A stretch of DNA of 64,000 bases from CAVPOO01 sp963707015 (GTDB lineage Bacteria; Pseudomonadota; Gammaproteobacteria; Thiohalobacterales; Thiohalobacteraceae), in the NCBI GenBank assembly GCA_963707015.1, contig CAVPOO010000009.1:372001-436000 (forward strand). The letters are read 5' to 3'. The notes under the pieces were generated by a model, which was not told the DNA's origin, made no database searches, and worked only from the letters and a program-made list of their open reading frames with translations. Positions 1 to 9,095 of this stretch are shown piece after piece (positions within the stretch are counted from its first letter, which is position 1; each line of letters starts with the position of its first letter). Made by a program: the position numbers and the translations under genes.

Positions 1-60
1 AAAGCGTGAGGGTACCGGTGTGTAGTCCAATACATCCCGCAGTTGCCGGTGAGTGTTCAT
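1..60 (-). CDS. N-terminus of an unidentified protein, cut by the window edge
   Basis: An ATG at position 60 on the minus strand opens a 20-codon frame without a stop that runs off the left end (MNTHRQLRDVLDYTPVPSRF). It has the same orientation as the next two genes to the right. No strong Shine-Dalgarno sequence is seen upstream. The stretch is too short to assign a family, and it could be chance. Confidence 0.25.
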   Translation of the reverse strand, partial: MNTHRQLRDVLDYTPVPSRF

Positions 61-244
61 CTTTGCTAATGCTTCGCCTGGAGGGTAGAAAGGATAAAAG
101 CCTTTCCACCTGAAATCCACGATTATTGACGGCCTTTTGTCTCGCTTTTGAGACTGCTGGATGTGACAAATTGTGAAATGCGGTCGCCCTCGTTTGCGGA
201 TTTCCCGGGTGCGCCCTCACCGATCAAGGCCAGGCTGGTACCTG

Positions 245-1984
245 CTATTGCTTATGGCGGCTTATTGCTTCCAGATACAATCGCGCCGCGCGAAGCTGCG
301 GATTGATTTGCAGCGCAGTACGGAAATGCTGCTGCGCGCCGGCGACGTTGCCGCGATACAGCAAGACACGCCCGTATTGAACATGGGCCTGTGTGTTGCC
401 GGGTCGCGTCGCAAGTGTCCGCTCCAGCACCCGTTGCAGATGAGCCAGCAGCGGCGCTTTGTCAATCACGGGGAGGGTGTTGTGCTCGCGCCGAACCAGC
501 ACCACCGAGAGCCTGTCCACATGGACCAGGTCCCATTGCGCATCCATCAGCAAATACAGCGTGACTTCAGGAATGCTGTTGAGCACGGGGGTAAAGAGAT
601 AAAACACCACGCTGTTCACGCCATACTTGTCGAATATTGCCCGGTAATGTCCGCCGCGCGCCGTCTGGTAGGCGGTATGCACGGCATAATCCAGGCAACG
701 CGGATCGACGAACATCTGGTACTCCGGCGCGAGCCGCCAGCCGAGATAGCCGCCGTATTCATAGGCATTGAACAGCGGCGCAGGCGGACGCCGGGCGAGA
801 ACGAACTCGGCAGCACGCTCCGGCACGTAGGTGGTCTCCACGGCTCCAAGCTTCCACGCGCCGCGTTGAAAAGTGAGGTAAGCCACGCCCGATATCGCTG
901 CGAGCAGCAATGCGAACAGCAAGGGCCGCGCCCGGGGGATGTGGCGCTCCAATAATGCCGAGATATGCGGCATGCCGATGACCAGCGCCATCAATACGAA
1001 AAAGACCATATAGCGAAATGCGTAAAAGCCGGCGGCGGCGAAGCCGATGAACAGGAACGCATGTGCGGGATCGGTGTGATGCCGGCGCCGGATCAGTACG
1101 CCCAGGGTCACCAGCGCGATGGCCAGTACGCCATAGAACAGCACCGGCTGCCGATACATGCGCGCATAATCGGCAAGCGGAAGGAATTCGTCGATCTCGC
1201 GGGTAAACGGGCTTGCCAGTGCGCCCATGTTGGTGATGACTGCCCCGGCCAGCGGATTGGCCAGCGAGGCAAGCAAGGCGATGCCACACCAGATGAATAA
1301 TCGCCGCAATGTGGAAGGTTCCAGGGCATTGACGCCGCGCCACCCGTCGAATGCCGCGCCTGCCAGCATGACCATGATGATGACCCAGCCCAGAATGAAA
1401 CCGGGGTGCAAATTGGCCCACAACAGCATGATAAAAGGCAACACGATCAGAGCGCCCGGCCGCGTGACCCCGCTGCGCAGCAGGGTGAGCGTCTGACTCA
1501 GAGTCATATACACCAGCACGACACCAACAAATGAGAAGATTTGCGGGCGCAGCTCGTCATAGCGATACAGCAGCCACGGCAAGCTGAGGATTGCCAGTAG
1601 CCCCAACAGCGGTTCGACGCGTGCCTTGACCAATGTGCGCCACACCAGCCCGTAGAGCGCGACGAACAACGTGGCCTTCAGTACCACCAGTCCCCAGGCG
1701 CCGAAGGCGGCATATACGCCAAAGAACAACAATTGCGCCAACCAGTAGCCATGCAGTATCAGACGCTGGCGGGCATCGAGCGTATCGGCCAGCGTGTAGG
1801 TGAACGGATCGCTGTCCGGCAATGCGCCATGCTCCCAGATCCAGCGTCCGCTGTTGAGATGCCAGTACACATCGCCGAGGCCAATCGGATAAATGTGAAA
1901 CAGGAACAGAATCGCGAAGACGGCGCTGGCCATCGCGTAGACGGGAAGTCGGTTTGAGCTCGAGGCTGGTGAGGTGGCAGTCAT
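245..1984 (-). CDS. Polytopic membrane protein with C-terminal TPR-like segment
   Basis: This 579-residue protein has a long run of hydrophobic helices over roughly residues 15-370, followed by a soluble tail. The early segment GDVYWHLNSGRWIWEHG resembles the periplasmic loop of PMT/GT39-like or O-antigen-ligase-like membrane proteins. The last ~60 residues (QAHVQYGRVLLYRGNVAGAQ and the following helix) read as a tetratricopeptide pair. A role in polysaccharide or glycoprotein assembly is plausible from this architecture, but no catalytic motif can be named. The start ATG at 1984 has only a weak AGG upstream. It is transcribed in the same direction as the helicase gene, 320 bp away, so it is probably separate. 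Confidence 0.75.
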   Translation of the reverse strand: MTATSPASSSNRLPVYAMASAVFAILFLFHIYPIGLGDVYWHLNSGRWIWEHGALPDSDPFTYTLADTLDARQRLILHGYWLAQLLFFGVYAAFGAWGLVVLKATLFVALYGLVWRTLVKARVEPLLGLLAILSLPWLLYRYDELRPQIFSFVGVVLVYMTLSQTLTLLRSGVTRPGALIVLPFIMLLWANLHPGFILGWVIIMVMLAGAAFDGWRGVNALEPSTLRRLFIWCGIALLASLANPLAGAVITNMGALASPFTREIDEFLPLADYARMYRQPVLFYGVLAIALVTLGVLIRRRHHTDPAHAFLFIGFAAAGFYAFRYMVFFVLMALVIGMPHISALLERHIPRARPLLFALLLAAISGVAYLTFQRGAWKLGAVETTYVPERAAEFVLARRPPAPLFNAYEYGGYLGWRLAPEYQMFVDPRCLDYAVHTAYQTARGGHYRAIFDKYGVNSVVFYLFTPVLNSIPEVTLYLLMDAQWDLVHVDRLSVVLVRREHNTLPVIDKAPLLAHLQRVLERTLATRPGNTQAHVQYGRVLLYRGNVAGAQQHFRTALQINPQLRAARLYLEAISRHKQ

Positions 1985-2307
1985 GAGAACAACCTAAAGT
2001 ATGTTCAGCAAGGCTGAGCGTCAAGATTCCGGTTGTCTGTGGACATCGGCGGGTGCATAGTCCCGGCTGGCGGTGGGTGTCGTCGTGTGGATGGCTGCCG
2101 ATACTCACGGATGACAGGGTGCCGGTCGAGCGGTTGCTCTCGCGGCTGATTTTCACCGAGCTCGGGCGTCAGGGTCCTGAGTCCGACGTTGCATATTTTC
2201 AGCGGGGTCCAAAATATTCATCGTCAAGGCGCGCCAACGCAGGACGGGCCGTAGCCAGTTCACGTGAGCGCAATGCCTTGGCAGGCGTGGGGCTCAGACT
2301 CCACCGG
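1985..2307. other. Intergenic, nothing recognised
   Basis: 323 bp between two minus-strand genes. It presumably carries the promoter of the membrane protein and the end of the helicase transcript. No clear terminator, repeat or RNA was recognised. Confidence 0.5.
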
Positions 2308-4080
2308 TCATGCGGGTTTCTTTTTTTGTACCGGTTTTTTGCGGGGACTTTTGTGTTTGCTGCCGACTCTTTTCCGTTCTTGTCCCGTGTTTCTGGCGCG
2401 AGGGCCCGGGGCACCCGGCCCGGTCTCTTTCGTCAAACGGGAAATCCTGAGTTGCTGGCCCGATACCCAGACTTTTTTCAGGCGGGTGAAGACATCTTTG
2501 GGCATGCCTTTCGGTAAGTCAACCAGGCTGTAGTCGTCGTGAATCGTGATGCGTCCGATGTGTTGACTGTCGAGGCCAGCTTCATTGGCGATTGCGCCAA
2601 CGATGTTGCCGGGCTTGACCTTGTGGCTATGGCCCACCTCAATGCGGTAACGTTCCATTTCTGCTTCGGGCAGCGCCTCTTTTCTTGAGGGGCGGTCACG
2701 ATCGGGGCGCGCTGTTCTTTGCGTTTTATCCCGGCTGCTATCTGCTTTCCGTTGCGGCTTGTTCTGTAGCAGCAGGGGGGTATCACCCTGTAACAGTTGC
2801 GCAAGGGCGGCGGCGATTTCCAGTGCCGGTACGTTATGTTCCTGCTGGTATTGTTCAACCAGCTGCGAAAATATGCCCGAATCATCGGTTGCCAGGGTAT
2901 CGGTAATGCGTTGCTTGAAGCGGGCAATGCGCTTGTCATTAATCAGTTCGGTTGACGGCAGATCCATGATCTCGATCTTCTGTCGGGTGGCTTTTTCGAT
3001 GGCTGACAGCAAATGTCTTTCACGCGGTGCGACAAACAGGATGGCATCGCCTGCCCGGCCGGCGCGCCCCGTACGCCCGATACGATGTACGTAGGCCTCC
3101 GTGTCATAGGGAATGTCGTAATTCACTACGTGACTGATGCGTTTCACGTCGAGACCCCGCGCGGCGACATCGGTGGCAACAAGGATATCCAGTTTGCCGT
3201 TCTTAAAATGGTCAATGGTGCGTTCGCGCTGGTTTTGCGGGATATCGCCGTTGAGGGGTGCCGAGGCATAACCGCGTGCTTCCAGTTTTTCGGACAACTC
3301 GACGGTTGCGGTCTTGGTGCGCACAAAAACCAGCGTGGCATCAAAGGGCTCGGCTTCCAGAATACGGGTCAGGGCGTCCAGTTTGTGCATGCCGCTGACC
3401 GGCCAGTAGCGTTGCCGAATGGTTTCGGCTGTGGTGGTTTTGACCTTAATGGTAATTTCTGCCGGTTCTTTCAGATGTCGTGCGGCGATACGACGAATTT
3501 GTTGTGGCAGGGTGGCCGAGAACAGGGCGATCTGCCTGTCCGGTGGCGTTTGTTCAAGTATCCATTCCACATCATCGATAAAACCCATGCGCAGCATTTC
3601 ATCGGCTTCATCGAGCACCAGCACACAGAGCTGGTCCAGCTTCAACGTGCCACGGCGCATATGATCCATCACGCGTCCAGGCGTGCCCACGACCACATGG
3701 ACACCGCGTTGCAGGGCACGGATTTGTACGCGGTAATCCTGACCACCATAAATCGGTAATACATGAAAACCTTTCATGTGCGTGGCATATTTTTGAAAGG
3801 CCTCGGCCACCTGGAGGGCCAGTTCACGCGTCGGTACCAGCACCAGGACCTGCGGGTCTTTTTGCTTCAAGTCGAGGCTGGTTAATATCGGCAGCGCAAA
3901 GGCCGCGGTTTTCCCGGTGCCGGTCTGTGCCTGACCCAGTACGTCCCTGCCTTCGAGTAACAACGGAATCGTTTGCGCCTGGATGGGCGAGGGGGTTTCG
4001 TACCCCACTTCATCCAGTGCCTTGAGAAGAGGCTGATTCAGCCCCAGTTGAGTAAACGCGGTTAACGTGTCGGTGGTCAT
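2308..4080 (-). CDS. deaD: DEAD-box ATP-dependent RNA helicase (DeaD/CsdA type)
   Basis: This is a 590-residue helicase counted from the ATG at 4080; an upstream in-frame ATG at 4155 would add an unlikely 25-residue extension. The Q motif lies near residues 9-37, Walker A AQTGTGKT at 51-58, DEAD at 157-160 and SAT at 188-190. HRIGRTGRAGR marks motif VI in the second RecA domain. A DbpA-type RNA-binding domain follows (VGHSHKVKPGNIVGAIANEA), and the protein ends in a Lys/Arg-rich tail. Such enzymes remodel structured RNA during ribosome assembly, mRNA decay and cold adaptation. The leader upstream holds a strong palindrome, and DeaD genes are often controlled through long leaders. The 5' half and leader are duplicated at 8.16-9.36 kb. 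Confidence 0.95.
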   Translation of the reverse strand: MTTDTLTAFTQLGLNQPLLKALDEVGYETPSPIQAQTIPLLLEGRDVLGQAQTGTGKTAAFALPILTSLDLKQKDPQVLVLVPTRELALQVAEAFQKYATHMKGFHVLPIYGGQDYRVQIRALQRGVHVVVGTPGRVMDHMRRGTLKLDQLCVLVLDEADEMLRMGFIDDVEWILEQTPPDRQIALFSATLPQQIRRIAARHLKEPAEITIKVKTTTAETIRQRYWPVSGMHKLDALTRILEAEPFDATLVFVRTKTATVELSEKLEARGYASAPLNGDIPQNQRERTIDHFKNGKLDILVATDVAARGLDVKRISHVVNYDIPYDTEAYVHRIGRTGRAGRAGDAILFVAPRERHLLSAIEKATRQKIEIMDLPSTELINDKRIARFKQRITDTLATDDSGIFSQLVEQYQQEHNVPALEIAAALAQLLQGDTPLLLQNKPQRKADSSRDKTQRTARPDRDRPSRKEALPEAEMERYRIEVGHSHKVKPGNIVGAIANEAGLDSQHIGRITIHDDYSLVDLPKGMPKDVFTRLKKVWVSGQQLRISRLTKETGPGAPGPRARNTGQERKRVGSKHKSPRKKPVQKKKPA

Positions 4081-4463
4081 GTGCTGTACCTGTAAAAAGA
4101 TGCAAGGCGTGGAACGCCAGGGTCTGGCCGGAGTGCCCGGATTGCCCAAGTCCATTGAGGATCCGGCTCAAAGTCAGAAGGGCCGCGTTGGGTAAGTGCG
4201 TTGGGGGTCAGATCCTGAAATTACGCGATGCGCGATTTCAGGATCTGACCCCCGTCTCTGCAGTTTCCGCTGTATAGTAATGACGGATGGCGGTCTGACC
4301 CAAATGGTTCTCAGCCGGTTCCCTGCTCGATGCAGCGTGGGCTAGACACACAGTGTATGTCATAACCCACCGGATGTGCCGGCAGGCACGCATTAAAAAT
4401 GCGTGGTGTTGCTTCGCAACGCCTGGTGGGATACGGCACAAACCGCGTGCCTAACCTACCCTG
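3271..4463. repeat. Segmental duplication, copy 1 (5' half and leader of deaD)
   Basis: This segment is repeated in the same orientation at 8164-9355. The coding part is nearly identical apart from the first ~25 codons. The non-coding leader is visibly more diverged but stays colinear through the palindrome and the following TA-rich and hairpin elements. Homology fades after the ACCCTGC motif near 4463. Confidence 0.85.
4203..4253. repeat. Long palindrome in the deaD leader, copy 1
   Basis: Arms GGGGGTCAGATCCTGAAAT (4203-4221) and its exact complement (4235-4253) form a perfect 19-bp stem. The 13-nt loop contains CGCG-ATG-CGCG, which can extend the structure. It lies about 125 bp upstream of the deaD ATG. 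It looks like the palindromic, REP-like elements mobilised by RAYT (IS200-like) transposases, an attribution made from memory of similar GGGGTCAG sequences. The counterpart at 9096-9146 has a compensatory base pair. Confidence 0.8.
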
Positions 4464-4984
4464 CAACGATTATAGAACCGCCTAAGTATGTGCCATTCCG
4501 GTCAGGTTGATTTTACACCGGTTCGACGGACAGTGGTTGAGGGGTTAACAGCCGCCGTTTCAAATACCACTGGCGCCATTTGTTAAACGTTGTCAGATGC
4601 CTGCCCGCAGCAACAGACGTGTCTGCATACGCGAATGCCTAATGGGCAGGCGTCTGACACGCCTTAACAATAGTCCCCATTCCCTGATGACTAACGAACG
4701 GCAGGTTAAGCTCTGTTCCCAGATGTTCAATCGCGATTCTGATAGGCAGCCGTTGCCTCTTTTCATGTATGCAAATGGAATTAGATTTCAGCAGGCACAT
4801 TGCTTTATGTTATTTTTTCACTAAACTGCACGTGGGCTGCCAGCCTCTATGTGCTCCCACAGAGATCTCGGCCGGTCAGTGTTGTATGGCACGTACCCGC
4901 AGAGTAAATGAAGGGGTTCAGTGTACGGTTGCTACTAGTGGCTACGTGGATCATCTCGATGTTCGACGTTAAAGGGGGAACATA
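4464..4984. other. Intergenic with an inverted repeat
   Basis: No gene is seen. Arms GTCAGATGCCTGCCC (4592-4606) and GGGCAGGCGTCTGAC (4644-4658) pair with one mismatch. Weaker pairing extends to flanking GTTAA/TTAAC. The loop contains the small palindrome CAGACGTGTCTG. The sequence is AT-richer than the surrounding core genes. Confidence 0.6.
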
Positions 4985-5580
4985 ATGGAAATGCAAAAAA
5001 CCCCATCAGGTCTTCTATTTGTATCATTATCAACGTTCGGGCTGACGGCGGTGGCGAAGACACCCGACGGACAAACGCCTGCTGAGGAAACGGTGTGTGA
5101 CGTTCTGCAGAGTGACACCCCTGGATTGTATGGTGTGTGCGTAGCCTATTGCGAGGCGCAGGACTTGAATGACATCAACTTCGACGACTTAGAGAATTCC
5201 AAAAAGTCCGCACCACGCCGTAGGATACTCGAGAACTACCAAAAAAAGATGCAACCGGGTGACATGGATATGCTTGCCTGGCGACACCATGTCCATGTTG
5301 GGATGCGGAAGAGCTAATAAATGTCGACCAATGGAATATAAACGCCAGCGAATCGTGCAGTTGAGTCCCGCCACCAGACTATGTTATCCAAACAACCGTT
5401 CCAATCCCCCCACGCGAGGGCGGGTTTGCGGCTATAGCGACGATACCACCGGGCGAGGTGGGCGCGTGCGCTAGGCGAGATGTCAACCCCGGCATATTAC
5501 TTATAACAGCCGAGGAGGCGCAGGCCTGTATAAGTCAGATAGCTGCTCGGTGCGACAACTCAGGCGACCCCTTACCCTAA
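4985..5580 (+). pseudogene. Decayed Cys-rich secreted small protein
   Basis: The intact beginning runs from the ATG at 4985, with SD AAGGGGG just upstream, to about 5260. It encodes a hydrophobic start (LLFVSLSTFGLTAVA) followed by VCDVLQSDTPGLYGVCVAYC and NYQKKMQPGD. That frame then ends at 5317 in unrelated residues. A second frame continues the same kind of protein (LATPCPCWDAEELINV, later ITAEEAQACISQIAARCD) down to the TAA at 5578-5580, interrupted by a TGA at 5362-5364. So one frameshift near 5255-5275 and one nonsense codon have broken the gene. It resembles a family of short Cys-rich hypothetical proteins of marine gammaproteobacteria (from memory). The function is unknown. Confidence 0.7.
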
Positions 5581-5673
5581 AACTATCGGGTATGAGCACC
5601 AACACGCCACTAAAGGGCCAGAGAAAGGCGCAAGCAGTCTAGAAAAGTGCGTATTATGACTTAAGGTAATGAA

Positions 5674-5697
5674 AGACCCCGCTTCGGCGGGGTTTTT
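5674..5697. terminator. Rho-independent terminator
   Basis: The stem ACCCCGC-TTCG-GCGGGGT is followed by TTTT. It lies about 95 bp after the end of the broken Cys-rich gene and fits as its plus-strand terminator. Confidence 0.85.
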
Positions 5698-5943
5698 ATG
5701 TCACGGGCCCCTTCTGCCCACCGCATCCACCGCCACACAGACAGCCCAGGTGCGGAGGGGCCATTGGGCTTCTCCCGATCTCAGTCGTAAAGCCGGGTGA
5801 CACGTGCGAGGAAATTATAAATTACCAATAACCCTTAACAGAACTAGCCATTCACTATTTTGCGCAAAAACACCTCAAAACGTTTAGTATTGCTCTGTTG
5901 AATAATCTGATTTATTTGGCTTGCGGCCCAAATATGAAATCAA

Positions 5944-6909
5944 ATGCACACTAAAACCACGCATCAATGGCAACACGACCATATTTTCGGGCAGGACAAG
6001 GTTAGACCAGGTGAGCACCGTACCCTTTGGGTAATATTCATCACCGCGACGATGATGGTGGTCGAGATCACCGCGGGTCTCGTCTACGGCTCCATGGCTC
6101 TGCTTGCAGATGGTTTGCATATGGGCTCGCATACGGCTGCCCTCGGCATCGCGACCATCGCCTATGTCTACACGCGTCGCTGCGCTGCAGACGCACGTTT
6201 CTGTTTTGGGACGGGCAAGGTCAATGCTTTCGCCGGTTATACGAGCGCTGTATTGCTGGCACTCTTTGCACTCCTAATGGCGTGGGAAAGTGTTAATCGC
6301 TTATATAATCCGGTTGAGATTGCCTTCAATCAGGCAATTGTCGTTGCGGTACTAGGCCTGGTTGTTAATGGTGCCAGCATGATCGTGTTGGGCGGTCATC
6401 ATCACGACCATGACCATGACCATGACCATGACCATGACCATGACCACCCGCAGATAGATCCACGCCAGCATAGCCACGTGCATGCGGATCACAACCTCCG
6501 AGCTGCCTATCTTCACATCCTGGCTGATGCACTGACATCGTTGTTGGCAATCTTCGCGTTGCTTGCAGGAAAGTTTTTGGGACTGAACTGGATGGATCCG
6601 GCAATGGGCATAGTCGGTGCTATTCTGGTGGCGCGGTGGTCCCTGGGCTTGATTCGAGATACTAGCGGCATACTGCTGGATCATCAGGCCCCTGGTGCCA
6701 TGCTGGAACAAACTCGTGCTGCCATCGAGGGTATCGATGACAACCGGATTGCAGATCTGCATATCTGGTCTATTGGGCCTGGTATCTATTCAGCTACAAT
6801 AGCTGTAGTGAGCGATACGCCCAAACCACCGGAGTACTACAAAAGTCTCATCCCCAAGGATCTTGGCATCGTTCACACTATTGTCGAGGTTCATCATTAC
6901 CAGCAATAA
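5944..6909 (+). CDS. dmeF: Cation diffusion facilitator, DmeF-like Co/Ni exporter
   Basis: This 321-residue inner-membrane divalent metal/H+ antiporter has six predicted helices. Metal-site signatures are present in TM2 (ADGLHMGSH) and TM5 (HILADALTS). A His/Asp-rich loop lies between TM4 and TM5 (residues ~151-181, HDHDHDHD), encoded by a near-perfect CATGAC tandem repeat at about 6404-6445. The N-terminal HQWQHDHIF also fits DmeF. The gene stands alone in the accessory patch. The assignment to Co/Ni rather than Zn rests on family resemblance only. The hexanucleotide array could vary in copy number and change loop length in frame. Confidence 0.85.
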   Translation: MHTKTTHQWQHDHIFGQDKVRPGEHRTLWVIFITATMMVVEITAGLVYGSMALLADGLHMGSHTAALGIATIAYVYTRRCAADARFCFGTGKVNAFAGYTSAVLLALFALLMAWESVNRLYNPVEIAFNQAIVVAVLGLVVNGASMIVLGGHHHDHDHDHDHDHDHDHPQIDPRQHSHVHADHNLRAAYLHILADALTSLLAIFALLAGKFLGLNWMDPAMGIVGAILVARWSLGLIRDTSGILLDHQAPGAMLEQTRAAIEGIDDNRIADLHIWSIGPGIYSATIAVVSDTPKPPEYYKSLIPKDLGIVHTIVEVHHYQQ

Positions 6910-7237
6910 ATGATTATCCCTGGGGCAGTCTGTCTTCGGCTTGAATACTCAGCCATGTATGAAGGTCTTCAATAACCTTCCTTTTTGGCGAAGGGCTGGA
7001 ATGGGTCGACTCCTGCCGATTAGCGGAATCTAATAGTAGCGTTGGCTTAACTTCCAGGTACGGCCAGGAGGAGGCCTTCAGGCCTTACAGAAAAATCCGG
7101 TATTGCAGCGTGGAGATTTCTTCACATAGCCATTTCCATGAAATGGCCTTGGGGTCCTGATAAAAGTAATCCATAGATTCTGTTTCATAGGATTCTGTGA
7201 GGAGACCAATGTCGCCAAGAGCAAGGGGGATTTCGAT
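6910..7237. other. Intergenic, degenerate repeat-like sequence
   Basis: No gene is seen. It contains GGCTGGAATGGGTCGAC, similar to GGCCGGAATGGGTCG at about 29772 and GGACCGGAACGGGTCG at about 29830, so it probably carries remnants of a dispersed non-coding repeat. The SD for the next gene (AAGGGGG) lies at its end. Confidence 0.4.
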
Positions 7238-7717
7238 ATGTCATTTGGTCAAACGAGACACGCGATTTTGATTATCAGTCTCATATTTGCCGCCATGAGT
7301 TGGTTGGGAGAGTCACTGGTCCATTTTGCCGTCCTGGAACCTGGACAACGGTTCGAATTAATTCCCAGTGACTCCAATGAACTTTGGATGCGAGTAGTCA
7401 TCTGCAGTCTGATCGTCATATTCGGAATCTATGCCCAGCGTAACGCCAATAAGAAGATGGATGTGAAAGAGGCTAAGATGCGTACTCTCAAGGCCACCAT
7501 GAACACTGTTGAGGATCGAATCGGTAATGCACTCTCCGGAATCAGGCTTTTATTAGTTGACGCCGGGAACAGTAAGCTCGTTAATAAAGAGACCTACGAA
7601 AAGGCAATGCTACTCATCGATGGGGCATTTGAAGACTTGAGAAGACTTTCAAGTATAGCGGCGATAAGTGAAAAGAAAGTTTTTAAAGACATCTATTATC
7701 TGGAAATCGAAAATTAA
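7238..7717 (+). CDS. Two-helix membrane protein with a coiled-coil tail
   Basis: This 159-residue protein of no recognised family has TM helices at about residues 8-31 and 52-69. A charged helical tail follows (DVKEAKMRTLKATMNTVEDR then GNALSGIRLLLVDAG). Its layout recalls a sensor histidine kinase cut after the dimerisation helices. There is no phospho-accepting His motif and no ATPase domain, so kinase activity is not expected. SD AAGGGGG lies ~10 nt before the ATG. The stop sits just before a block of mobile-element repeats, so the C-terminus may have been shortened by an insertion. Confidence 0.6.
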   Translation: MSFGQTRHAILIISLIFAAMSWLGESLVHFAVLEPGQRFELIPSDSNELWMRVVICSLIVIFGIYAQRNANKKMDVKEAKMRTLKATMNTVEDRIGNALSGIRLLLVDAGNSKLVNKETYEKAMLLIDGAFEDLRRLSSIAAISEKKVFKDIYYLEIEN

Positions 7718-7780
7718 TAATATCGATGGGAAGGTCTCAGTTCGGCCTATTGTGCTGAGGAACTCGAAAAGCCTGAAAGG

Positions 7781-7891
7781 CCAGAACACAGCGTGTTTCG
7801 TGAAGATGCCTATCCCGGCCCTGGCTGGTCCTTGTGCGCCTGGCGCCCCGGTTCGCGGGCGCGCATGCGTAGGTGCGGAGACGGGGCGCTG
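7781..7891. repeat. Interspersed repeat unit outside MITE (a)
   Basis: The unit, containing GATGCCTATCCCGGCCCTGG, is found here, again at 7965-8040 inside the adjacent MITE, and at about 30085-30190 inside the large related element. Its right edge abuts the CTAG end of the next element, as expected if that element inserted into an older relative. Confidence 0.7.
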
Positions 7892-8139
7892 CTAGCCCGG
7901 ATTTCTCACCGGGCGGCGGTGGAACCGCATATTCTGTTGAAGAGATTGAGAGAGTGCTGAGCCGCCAGAACACAGCGTGTTTCGTAAAGATGCCTATCCC
8001 GGCCCTGGCTGGTTCTCGCGCGCCCGGACTTGCGCTTCACTCAAGTGGTAGCTACGGCTACCACTTTCCCTCCAGCGCGGCGTCCGGATACACGAGCCCC
8101 GCGCCAGCATCCGGGATCCCGGTGAGAAATGCGGGCTAG
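7892..8139. mobile_element. CTAG-bounded non-autonomous element (MITE a)
   Basis: A 248-bp element with terminal inverted repeats CTAGCCCGGATTTCTCACC (left) and GGTGAGAAATGCGGGCTAG (right), one mismatch apart. It contains no transposase. An internal perfect hairpin AAGTGGTAGC-TACG-GCTACCACTT lies at about 8043-8066. Both ends align with those of the ~700-bp element at 30005-30700. The parent transposase family cannot be told from these ends. Confidence 0.75.
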
Positions 8140-8163
8140 TGCTCGAAACTCGGGTCCATGATG
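8140..8163 (-). pseudogene. Sliver of the 3' end of a paralogue of the gene at 30860
   Basis: The minus strand reads V-I-M-D-P-S-F-E-H-stop. This matches the last nine codons (VIMDPNFEH) and stop of the small gene at 30860-31081. In both places the stop codon is part of the CTAG at a MITE right end. The sliver is fused directly to the truncated helicase copy. Confidence 0.6.
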
Positions 8164-8973
8164 ACCGCGTGCTTCCAGTTTTTCGGACAACTCGACCGTT
8201 GCGGTCTTGGTGCGCACAAAAACCAGCGTGGCATCAAAGAGCTCGGCTTCGAGAATACGGGTCAGGGCGTCCAGTTTGTGCATGCCGCTGACCGGCCAGT
8301 AGCGTTGCCGAATGGTTTCGGCTGTGGTGGTTTTGACCTTAATGGTAATTTCTGCCGGTTCTTTCAGATGTCGAGCGGCGATACGACGAATTTGTTGTGC
8401 CAGGGTGGCCGAGAACAGGGCGACCTGCCTGTCGGGTGGCGTTTGTTCAAGTATCCATTCCACATCATCGATAAAACCCACGCGCAGCATTTCATCGGCT
8501 TCATCGAGCACCAGCACACAGAGCTGGTCCAGCTTCAACGTGCCACGGCGCATATGATCCATCACGCGTCCAGGCGTGCCCACGACCACATGGACACCGC
8601 GTTGCAGGGCACGGATTTGTACGCGGTAATCCTGACCACCATAAATCGGTAATACATGAAAACCTTTCATGTGCGTGGCATATTTTTGAAAGGCCTCGGC
8701 CACCTGGAGGGCCAGTTCACGCGTTGGTACCAGCACCAGGACCTGTGGGTCTTTTTGCTTCAAGTCGAGGCTGGTTAGTATCGGCAGCGCAAAGGCTGCG
8801 GTTTTCCCGGTGCCGGTTTGTGCCTGACCCAGTACGTCCCTGCCTGCCAGTAACAAGGGAATCGTTTGCGCCTGGATGGGCGAGGGGGTTTCATAGCCGA
8901 CGTCATCCAGTGCCTTGAGAACAGAATTATTCAGCGCCAATTGATTAAACGCGGTTAAGGTGTCGGTGGTCAT
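8164..8973 (-). pseudogene. Truncated duplicate of the DEAD-box helicase
   Basis: From the ATG at 8973 it encodes about 270 residues nearly identical to the full helicase at 2308-4080: Q motif, Walker A, DEAD, SAT and the start of the second RecA domain. It breaks off after EKLEARG at 8164. The frame then reads through the sliver and MITE (a) to a stop at 8041. Helicase motifs V-VI and the RNA-binding tail are missing, so helicase activity is not expected. The first ~25 codons differ markedly (FNQLALNNSVLKALDD here, FTQLGLNQPLLKALDE in the full gene), while the rest is almost unchanged. Confidence 0.85.
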
Positions 8974-9095
8974 GTGCTGTACTTATAAAAGGATGCAAGG
9001 CGTGAAATGCCAGGGGCTGGCCGGAGTGCCCGGATTGCCCAAGTCGATTGAGGATCTGGCTCAAAGTCAGAAGGGCCGCGCAGGGTAAGTGCGTT

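Noticed and set aside
4575..4670. Integron attC-like site around the inverted repeat
   Set aside because: The outer cores read GTTAA...TTAAC, the reverse of the RYYYAAC...GTTRRRY order on both strands, and no integrase or cassette array is present.
5884..6132. CRISPR-like repetition
   Set aside because: No spacer-repeat periodicity anywhere; the only regular repeats nearby are the CATGAC units inside the metal exporter gene.
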